10,151 nucleotides of DNA from Cyanobacteria bacterium UBA4641 (GTDB lineage Bacteria > Cyanobacteriota > Vampirovibrionia > Gastranaerophilales > Gastranaerophilaceae). The notes beneath the pieces were generated by a model. The model was not told where the DNA came from, made no database searches, and saw nothing but the letters and a program-made list of their open reading frames with translations. The DNA lies in assembly GCA_002405805.1 (NCBI GenBank), contig DHMN01000076.1:19172-29322 (forward strand). The letters are read 5' to 3'. Of the stretch, positions 5,283 through 10,151 are shown one piece after another (the stretch's first letter is position 1; every line of letters begins with the position of its first letter). A program made the position numbers and the translations under genes.

Positions 5283-6308
5283 CTATAATCCGGTCTTGCT
5301 TGCAAGGTTCAAAACATCGATAAATGACAAGACTGATGCGAATTCGTCAAACAAATGGTCATATTGATGAATATCATCAATTCTGCCAAACAAATGATTC
5401 ATTTCAAACAAGTCTTTATTTGTTGATAATAAAATCAACATGGAATCATCAAAAATTGAACATTGAACTTTATCAATATTAAAACTTGTTGAAATTTGCA
5501 TAAATCTATCTAAAAACACTGTCGTTAATAAATATCTTGCCTCAATTTGCCCACCTGCTTCCATTCGTGTTTTTTCAACCCAGACATTATATTTTTTGTT
5601 AAATTTGTCATATTCAACATTAACTTTTTCATAATTTGGTGGAACATATTGACCCATTTTTTTAGACAAAATCAATACTCTTGATTTTATTTTTTTGTTC
5701 ATTTTAAAGTGCATTGCAACACCTTTGAACATACGTGCATAGTTATTATTTCTTCCGGCATTATACCCAAAATCTGTTTCATTTATCGCAAAATCAACGT
5801 CATTATATCTTCCCCAGAAACAATCATCATCTTCTCTTTGTGTAATTTGCTTACTTTTAAATAAATCACTTGATAAAAAATCTCCGTTTAAAATCCTTAA
5901 ATCCGATGGTTTACACTCTTTTCCAAGAGCTATCATTTCTGATACTCCAATAATAGACAATTTGCCATAGTATATTTCATCGCCGAAAACTTTTAACAAA
6001 TCAGGGAACAATGTTTGTTTTATTCTATCTTGATAGTTTTTATTTGTATTTTGAATATTAGTAATTATCCCAATAATTAGCATACAGATTGCACAAAAAA
6101 TATGAAAGTTTAAATCATAGTTGTACTCTCTTTTTCCTGGGATAAAACCCAAAAGAAAGAACACTAAATACATTCCTAAAGAACCTAAGCTCACAAGCTC
6201 CAACCGCTCTTGGTTTTGCGCCGATTTCCAAAAAGGTAGTCTTTTTTGCATAACTGTTGCAAATCTGATTGCAAATTCGTTTTTATATTTTTCCATACAC
6301 TGTGACAT
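5283..6308 (-). CDS. DUF3137-family membrane protein (second of a tandem pair)
   Basis: This 341-residue protein has a basic N-terminal cytoplasmic segment, two membrane helices at about 39-56 and 68-85, and a large soluble C-terminal domain. The order MFKGVAMHF (193-201), YNVWVEK (about 240-246), EARYLLT (256-262), a Leu/Phe-rich helix, and DLFEMNHLF (299-307) is the pattern I know from DUF3137 proteins (FKG-hF; F-VYS-D--EARYLLT; -LFEP). The family's biochemical role is unknown. The start is supported by AGGAG at 6314-6318, which overlaps the stop codon of the upstream paralogue; the genes are 8 bases apart. An alternative start at Met5 has a less good site. The canonical LFEP is LFEM here. 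Recognition of the family is by memory of motifs and was not searched. Confidence 0.8.
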   Translation of the reverse strand: MSQCMEKYKNEFAIRFATVMQKRLPFWKSAQNQERLELVSLGSLGMYLVFFLLGFIPGKREYNYDLNFHIFCAICMLIIGIITNIQNTNKNYQDRIKQTLFPDLLKVFGDEIYYGKLSIIGVSEMIALGKECKPSDLRILNGDFLSSDLFKSKQITQREDDDCFWGRYNDVDFAINETDFGYNAGRNNNYARMFKGVAMHFKMNKKIKSRVLILSKKMGQYVPPNYEKVNVEYDKFNKKYNVWVEKTRMEAGGQIEARYLLTTVFLDRFMQISTSFNIDKVQCSIFDDSMLILLSTNKDLFEMNHLFGRIDDIHQYDHLFDEFASVLSFIDVLNLASKTGL

Positions 6309-6316
6309 AATTTCTC

Positions 6317-7351
6317 CTAAGAAGGGTTATCCGGCAAGTCAAAAGCCAATTTGTTGAACATTTCAATAAATGTCATTATTGATGTGATTTTGTTATACAA
6401 AGGGGTGTATTGTTTGATATCTTCAATATCTTTATAGAGACTTGGCGGTTCAAACAACATATTTCTTGTTTCCAACAAAATAACAATTTGGTTTTCATAA
6501 ATTGAGCAAAAAACTTTTTTGGCATAAAAACTGTTCAACAAATTCATCAATCTTTCTAAAAAATGTCTGTTGAGAAATTTTTGAACATCTAACAATGCAC
6601 AATCAGAACTTTCTTTTTCTACATAAATATTATGTTTATCAGTAAAACCAACGTATTTTATGTCTAACAAATCATATTTTTCAGCATCATTGATATCACA
6701 ATTTTTAGGCAAAATAAGAATTTTTGAAGTTACTTCTGCCGGCAAATTGATATTTAGTGCAATTCCTCTGAATAAAATTGTCGGAATAAACGAATTTTTC
6801 TTTTTCCAACCAAATTTAGTTTCGCAAATTTGAAATTTGTAGTTTTCTAATTTACCTGTCAAACCATCGCCATTTCTGTTATAGTTGACATTGTACATAA
6901 ACAAATTTGACTTGTTATATACAGAATACGGAATTAAAAATTTACTTTTCCTAACTTCAGGAAGTTTTTTGATATTAGCCTCCAAAAATAACCCCGGATT
7001 TGGAACAAACACAAGTTCTCCAAACATACTGAGCAAATTTGGCAAAAGTCTGTCTTTGTAGGTGTCAACATAGCCTTTTATTCTGGTTAATAGGTTTATA
7101 ATAACAGTCAAAATTACAAGTGTAAAAGCTAAAGTGAAGTGGTAAGACCAATTGTATTCTTTTTCCCAAAACATTTGTACAAATCCGATAAAGAAAACAA
7201 GCGCATAAATCCCACAAGCTTTTATCCCTTGAAGATTTTGGATAATATCAAGTTGGATATCCTTGTAGTATTGACGTCTGTCATCCATCAGTTCGGAAAA
7301 CTGCCTGACAAAGCCGCTTTTATATTTTTTTATTAAATTATCTATATACAA
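6317..7351 (-). CDS. DUF3137-family membrane protein (first of a tandem pair), TTG start
   Basis: This 344-residue paralogue of the next gene has the same layout: an amphipathic basic N-terminus, membrane helices at about 42-61 and 71-89, and a soluble domain. LFRGIALNI (183-191), NIYVE (231-235), a ---FLERLMNLL helix and LFEPPSLY (289-296) match DUF3137 motifs, here with the canonical LFEP. The EARYLLT motif of its sister is replaced by DVQKFLNRHFLER, so the two have diverged. Translation appears to begin at TTG (7351-7349): GGTAGG lies six bases upstream and the N-terminus then aligns with the paralogue (IKKYKSGF against MEKYKNEF). The gene lies 55 bases after flgC with no strong terminator between, so read-through from the rod operon is possible. 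Function is unknown. Confidence 0.8.
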   Translation of the reverse strand: MYIDNLIKKYKSGFVRQFSELMDDRRQYYKDIQLDIIQNLQGIKACGIYALVFFIGFVQMFWEKEYNWSYHFTLAFTLVILTVIINLLTRIKGYVDTYKDRLLPNLLSMFGELVFVPNPGLFLEANIKKLPEVRKSKFLIPYSVYNKSNLFMYNVNYNRNGDGLTGKLENYKFQICETKFGWKKKNSFIPTILFRGIALNINLPAEVTSKILILPKNCDINDAEKYDLLDIKYVGFTDKHNIYVEKESSDCALLDVQKFLNRHFLERLMNLLNSFYAKKVFCSIYENQIVILLETRNMLFEPPSLYKDIEDIKQYTPLYNKITSIMTFIEMFNKLAFDLPDNPS

Positions 7352-7406
7352 ATATAACCTACCACTTTTTTCACACTTCTACCAAACTAAAAATTACTCA
7401 AAAAGA

Positions 7407-7850
7407 TTATTTTCCGATTTCTAAAGCTCTTTGTGCCATTGATTTTGAGATATTCACAAGTGCCAAGTTAGCCTCATAAGCTCTTTGTGCAACAAGTGCG
7501 TCAGCTATATCAACCATGGCATTTACGTTTGATGCTCTGATATAACCATCCGCGTCAGCATCAGGGTGCCCCGGTTTGTAGATTTTTTCGCCCAAAGTTG
7601 GGTCTTCAACAACACCGGAAAAGTTTACCCCACCTTGCAAATAAGGTAAAGTTCCAACACCAAAGACATCTTCTTTCATATTATTCAACAATCCATGAAA
7701 AGAAACATCATCAACTGCTGTCAATACAGGGATTTTTCTGACATAATTCGGTGTATCAAGGTTTGCAATGTTTTTTGCGTGGATATCAATACGCTTTCCG
7801 TGTACTTGGAGCGCTTTTGCACCGATATCAATTGATTCCATTATACCCAT
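7407..7850 (-). CDS. flgC: Flagellar basal-body rod protein FlgC
   Basis: FlgC is a proximal rod subunit exported through the flagellar type III apparatus; rod subunits stack between the MS ring and the hook. At 147 residues it is near the usual FlgC length (about 135-150). The rod signature NIANLDTPNY is at 27-36, and the FlgC-specific YKPGHPDADADGYI at 91-104 precedes RASNVN. The C-terminal helix has QRAYEANLALVNISKSMAQRAL and ends in EIGK, as FlgC proteins do. CAGGTG lies about 10 bases before the ATG; Met4 is an alternative start. It follows flgB by 20 bases. The next gene is a DUF3137 protein and not fliE, which commonly follows flgC. Confidence 0.95.
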   Translation of the reverse strand: MGIMESIDIGAKALQVHGKRIDIHAKNIANLDTPNYVRKIPVLTAVDDVSFHGLLNNMKEDVFGVGTLPYLQGGVNFSGVVEDPTLGEKIYKPGHPDADADGYIRASNVNAMVDIADALVAQRAYEANLALVNISKSMAQRALEIGK

Positions 7851-7870
7851 AATTTATTCACCTGCTCTCA

Positions 7871-8218
7871 TTACTTACCAACGTTAATTACTGTTTTCAT
7901 TTCGGTAACAAGGTTTGTCATTCTTCTTGTCGCCATTGTGTATAAAATTGAGTTTTCCTGCATTTTCAAAAGTTCTTCAGCAGAATTAACTTTTTCTTCC
8001 GAATGGTCCATTGCTACAGGAGACGGACCAAGTTTTTCAGACAATTGAGTTTCCAATGGACTGTTCATTGTGCTCAAATACTGACTGAAATTTATATCTT
8101 GTCTAATATACCCCGGAGTATCAACGTTAGCAATATTTGAACCCAAAGCGCGTTGCCTTTGAGAAATCAAATCCATCATTAATGAGACTTTGCCCATACT
8201 GTCTAATGAAGTATACAT
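7871..8218 (-). CDS. flgB: Flagellar basal-body rod protein FlgB
   Basis: FlgB is the innermost proximal rod subunit, near the MS ring and FliE. This 115-residue protein is slightly shorter than most FlgB proteins (about 130-140). It has the rod consensus NIANVDTPGY at 28-37 in the N-terminal helix region and the conserved C-terminal helix (NSILYTMATRRMTNLVTEMKTVI) that packs against it. The middle, about 50-75, is short. A modest AAGG lies about 11 bases before ATG. It sits 29 bases after the FlgG-like gene and directly before flgC, the common flgB-flgC order, which makes the assignment firm. Confidence 0.93.
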   Translation of the reverse strand: MYTSLDSMGKVSLMMDLISQRQRALGSNIANVDTPGYIRQDINFSQYLSTMNSPLETQLSEKLGPSPVAMDHSEEKVNSAEELLKMQENSILYTMATRRMTNLVTEMKTVINVGK

Positions 8219-8247
8219 AATTTTATTGCCTTTCGTTTAGTTATTTA

Positions 8248-8964
8248 TTAAGCTTCTCTGATATTGATAGCTTTGTTGTACATTGTATCTGCAAGTTTCA
8301 TCATCTGCATACTTGCAAGCATTGATGCGTTTAATCTCAACAAATCTGTTGAAGAACGGAAGATACTTACGTTTGATGCTTCCAAATTGTTTTGTCTAAA
8401 GCAATCGTGATTTTTAACCAATCTGCCTTCACCTGCATCATCTGTCGGCTTTAATCTGTTCATATCGGCAGACTCCATGCCTGCAGGGTTGTCAAAACGA
8501 ATCAGTGGAATGGTTCCGACTTTTTTAGCTTTGTCTCCGCGTGAATCATAAGCCATTACATCGCCGTTTTTCTTGATTTCAAACTTGAAACAGTTTGTCG
8601 GAATTTGAATACCTTCTCCAACAATCCAACCGTCTCGAGTTGTCAAATAGCCGTTTTTACCTTGTTGAAATGCGCCATCTCTTGTATATTGAACCTCACC
8701 GGACGGTGATACAACAGGAATATATCCTGCACCATCAATTGCAACATCATAAGGATTGCTTGTAATTCTTATTGAACCTTGGGTATAATTTGTACGAACT
8801 GAACCTGTCAAATAGCCGTCTTCTCTAAGAACCTGCTCAAATGATACATCTTTGTAGCCTGTTGTTTGGAAATTTGACAGATTGTTTGCAATTTGCCCAA
8901 AACGGTCAAACTGTACCAATGCGTTATTTGTGCCTTTTGAAATTATACCTTGTAAGTTATACAT
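8248..8964 (-). CDS. Flagellar rod/hook-basal body protein, FlgG/FlgF family
   Basis: This 238-residue protein has the axial-protein N-terminal motif IANNLSNFQTTGYK at 25-38. The middle contains IDGAGYIPVVSPSGEVQYTRDGAF (76-99) and a GIQIP-type segment near 118-122, as in FlgG and FlgF. The C-terminal motif QNNLEASNV at 191-199 is followed by the amphipathic helix that pairs with the N-terminus in the rod. FlgG forms the distal rod and FlgF caps the proximal rod. The N-terminus MYNLQGIIS and a length just under the usual 250-260 leave FlgF or FlgG open, so I give no symbol. GAGGT eight bases upstream supports the start. It lies between another family member (18-base gap) and flgB (29-base gap). 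Confidence 0.88.
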   Translation of the reverse strand: MYNLQGIISKGTNNALVQFDRFGQIANNLSNFQTTGYKDVSFEQVLREDGYLTGSVRTNYTQGSIRITSNPYDVAIDGAGYIPVVSPSGEVQYTRDGAFQQGKNGYLTTRDGWIVGEGIQIPTNCFKFEIKKNGDVMAYDSRGDKAKKVGTIPLIRFDNPAGMESADMNRLKPTDDAGEGRLVKNHDCFRQNNLEASNVSIFRSSTDLLRLNASMLASMQMMKLADTMYNKAINIREA

Positions 8965-8982
8965 TTTATTAACCTCTATTTA

Positions 8983-9681
8983 TTATGAAGCTGAACTTAA
9001 TTGAGAAATCGTTTTGCCTAAAACTGAATTTTGGAGCATAAACATCTGTCTGTTTGCGTCAAAATTTTTAACTACAGGCATGAGTGAAAGAAATTCTTGC
9101 TGCAAAGCAACATTTGAATACTCATTGTAGCCTTGTTTGATATTAGGCTCCATCACTGCCATTCCGCCACTATCAACAACACCAATCTGTCCAATTAGGG
9201 TCAATTTGTTGTTTTCAGGGTTGAACATTGAAATTTTACCTGTGTTGTCGATTTTAACTTGTTTCAAATCCTGCGGTATAAACGGAAATTTTATCGGAGT
9301 ACCTGCATTTGACAAGACTTCAGAATTTGTCAAAGTTAGCAAAGTACCATCTTTGCCTATTTGAAATCTACCGTCACGAGTAAGTTTTACACCATTTTCG
9401 TTACGTGTTTGAAAATACCCTTTATTTGCGATTGCAAGGTCTAAAGGCTTGTCAGATACAGCAATACGACCGACTTTGTCATCTCTTGTTGTTGAGAGCG
9501 CGTGCACACCCAAATATTCCGCAAAAGAAGAAACGACAACCTCTTTACGCTGATAGCCGATTTTGTCAAAACCACTGATGTTTTCATTGGTTATTCCGAC
9601 AATTTCGCTGTCAAGATGCATTGCCCTTATTGATGCGGTCAAACCGCTGTCGTCATATTGAATACCACCGTTTATTCTCAT
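8983..9681 (-). CDS. Divergent flagellar rod protein, FlgF/FlgG family
   Basis: I start this 232-residue protein at the ATG ending at 9681. AGAGGT lies six bases upstream, and the predicted promoter (9782-9809) overlaps the beginning of a longer frame from 9801, which would make that frame untranslated. The domain order is an N-terminal helix with a divergent rod motif (ISGFDKIGYQRKE, 35-47, where most relatives have ANNLAN-NT-GFK), DLAIANKGYFQT and LTRDGRF (about 81-106), and a C-terminal QGYNEYSNVAL (183-193) plus helix. These are hallmarks of the FlgF/FlgG axial proteins of the flagellar rod. Compared with its downstream partner the N-terminus is more divergent. It is first in the flgFG-B-C cluster. 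Which of FlgF or FlgG it represents is not decided. Confidence 0.85.
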   Translation of the reverse strand: MRINGGIQYDDSGLTASIRAMHLDSEIVGITNENISGFDKIGYQRKEVVVSSFAEYLGVHALSTTRDDKVGRIAVSDKPLDLAIANKGYFQTRNENGVKLTRDGRFQIGKDGTLLTLTNSEVLSNAGTPIKFPFIPQDLKQVKIDNTGKISMFNPENNKLTLIGQIGVVDSGGMAVMEPNIKQGYNEYSNVALQQEFLSLMPVVKNFDANRQMFMLQNSVLGKTISQLSSAS

Positions 9682-9687
9682 AGAACT

Positions 9688-9692
9688 ACCTC
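9688..9692 (-). promoter_or_regulatory. Ribosome binding site deciding the start at 9681
   Basis: The minus strand reads GAGGT within AGAGGT, six bases before the ATG at 9681-9679. The following rod gene has the same GAGGT element. This favours the 232-residue protein over the longer reading from 9801. Confidence 0.7.
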
Positions 9693-9721
9693 TACATGTT
9701 ATATTATTAATATTGTCGAAC

Positions 9722-9757
9722 ATTTTGAGAAAATCCTCAACGATTTTGAGAAAAATC
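9722..9757. repeat. Tandem 14-15-base repeat in the rod-operon leader
   Basis: On the plus strand ATTTTGAGAAAATC (9722-9735) recurs as ATTTTGAGAAAAATC (9743-9757), with 21 bases between starts. Each is partly self-complementary (GATTTT with AAAATC in the second). It lies in the predicted untranslated leader, about 40-75 bases before the first rod gene, where an operator or RNA structure could act. AT-richness makes chance possible. Confidence 0.4.
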
Positions 9758-9781
9758 ATACAAATGAAGGACTTTTGCATG

Positions 9782-9809
9782 GTTATAATGATTTTTGACA
9801 AGAAGTCAA
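9782..9809 (-). promoter_or_regulatory. Putative sigma70 promoter of the flagellar rod operon
   Basis: On the minus strand TTGACT (9809-9804) and TATAAC (9787-9782) are separated by 16 bases, each one base from consensus. Initiation near 9775 gives a leader of about 95 bases before the first rod gene at 9681. No sigma28 or sigma54 flagellar promoter pattern was seen. Confidence 0.55.
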
Positions 9810-9890
9810 TGGATGAATTAGATGGCAGGAAGGCAGGAGGGCGAGAGGGGTGGCTATTATATTGTCATTCATAAGTAGAAACACACCAAA

Positions 9891-9916
9891 TTTGTCGGCA
9901 TAGCAATGCCGACAAA
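9891..9916. terminator. Perfect 11-bp hairpin, possible terminator
   Basis: TTTGTCGGCAT (9891-9901) and ATGCCGACAAA (9906-9916) are perfectly complementary around a 4-base loop AGCA. On the minus strand the stem is followed by TTTGG, on the plus strand by ATAAG, so neither side has a strong T tract. It could end transcription of a minus-strand gene to the right of the window, or be another dispersed hairpin beside the repeat arm at 9921. Confidence 0.5.
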
Positions 9917-9920
9917 ATAA

Positions 9921-9984
9921 GTCATTCTGAAAGAATTAAAAATCAAGTTGTGCAACAACGTAGATTTTATCCTATTCCGAATCT
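9921..9984. repeat. Dispersed repeat arm, copy B
   Basis: The segment begins gtcattctgaa exactly as at 2326, contains cgtagatt at 9959-9966 and ends in gaatct. It precedes the palindrome at 9997-10016 and the inverted-repeat element at 10023-10116. The interior is diverged from copy A. It is non-coding. Confidence 0.5.
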
Positions 9985-9996
9985 CTAATTAAACAC

Positions 9997-10016
9997 CCCT
10001 CTCTCATCAGAGAGGG
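9997..10016. repeat. Perfect 8-bp palindrome hairpin
   Basis: CCCTCTCT (9997-10004) pairs with AGAGAGGG (10009-10016) around loop CATC. It resembles the hairpin at 2170-2188 in stem sequence, so the two repeat clusters share this module as well. No T tract follows in either direction. Confidence 0.6.
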
Positions 10017-10022
10017 TATAAT

Positions 10023-10116
10023 GTCATTCCGAACTCGTTTCGGAATCTCAAATTTAACATATTAGTCAAATGCAAAATTTGTTATATTAGAGACCCTGAA
10101 ACGAGTTCAGGGTGAC
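10023..10116. repeat. Inverted-repeat element with 27-base arms
   Basis: The left arm (10023-10049, gtcattccgaactcgtttcg...) and right arm (10090-10116, ending gttcagggtgac) are imperfect inverted repeats. 21 of 27 positions match by hand, with the core gaaacgagttc perfect. They enclose a 40-base AT-rich centre. This layout resembles a small non-autonomous mobile or REP-like element. No transposase is present. Confidence 0.55.
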
Positions 10117-10151
10117 ATACTAGTTTTTATCAACATTGATAGATTCTGAAT
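10077..10151. repeat. 75-base direct repeat, copy B (cut by window edge)
   Basis: This matches 2441-2515 at 67 of 75 positions in the same orientation. It overlaps the right arm of the inverted-repeat element and continues past it through ctagtttttatcaacattgat to the window end, so its right boundary is unknown. Confidence 0.85.

Noticed and set aside
9682..9801. Forty-residue N-terminal extension of the first rod protein
   Set aside because: The predicted -10 and -35 boxes overlap its start and GAGGT precedes the internal ATG at 9681. The extension also has no similarity to rod proteins.

Overview
The window is AT-rich bacterial DNA and most resembles a gut member of the Vampirovibrionia/Melainabacteria (Candidatus Gastranaerophilales, non-photosynthetic relatives of Cyanobacteria). 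This is an inference from gene content. It rests on a run of short-spaced type II/IV prepilin genes with leaders of the form MKKGFTLxEVL and C-termini of the form GCL-K-M--W, a flagellar rod operon, a tRNA lacking an encoded CCA end, and dispersed palindromic repeats of the gtcattctgaa type. No marker gene is present to confirm the taxon.

Layout. Bases 1-112 hold the edge of a repeat and a near-consensus sigma70 promoter. It drives three plus-strand prepilin/pseudopilin-like genes (113-730, 747-1445, 1459-2118) separated by 13-16 bases. A 454-base gene-free stretch (2119-2572) is packed with hairpins and composite repeats. Everything after it is on the minus strand. In the direction of transcription (right to left) the order is: a putative promoter at 9782-9809; two FlgF/FlgG-family rod genes (9681-8983, 8964-8248); flgB (8218-7871); flgC (7850-7407); two tandem DUF3137 membrane proteins (7351-6317, 6308-5283); a small multi-pass membrane protein (5270-4851); tRNA-Leu(GAG) (4805-4725); a secreted cysteine-containing protein (4612-4010); a small secreted protein (3846-3427); and a soluble lysine-rich protein of unknown function (3349-2573). 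Bases 9682-10151 contain the rod operon leader and a second repeat cluster whose final 75 bases match 2441-2515 at about 89% identity.

How the genes fit together. FlgB, FlgC and the FlgF/FlgG-like proteins build the flagellar rod, so the organism or its recent ancestor was probably flagellated. Short spacings (18, 29 and 20 bases) support one operon. The 55-base gap to the DUF3137 pair shows no strong terminator, so those membrane proteins may be co-transcribed with the rod genes. The prepilin cluster probably supplies surface pilus or pseudopilus subunits. Two Sec-secreted proteins and three integral membrane proteins make this largely an envelope/surface region.

Nothing in the window is clearly a new defence, mobile or metabolic system. 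The least explained items are the DUF3137 pair beside rod genes, the composite repeat family, a possible leaderless secreted-protein gene, and a prepilin with a degenerate peptidase site.
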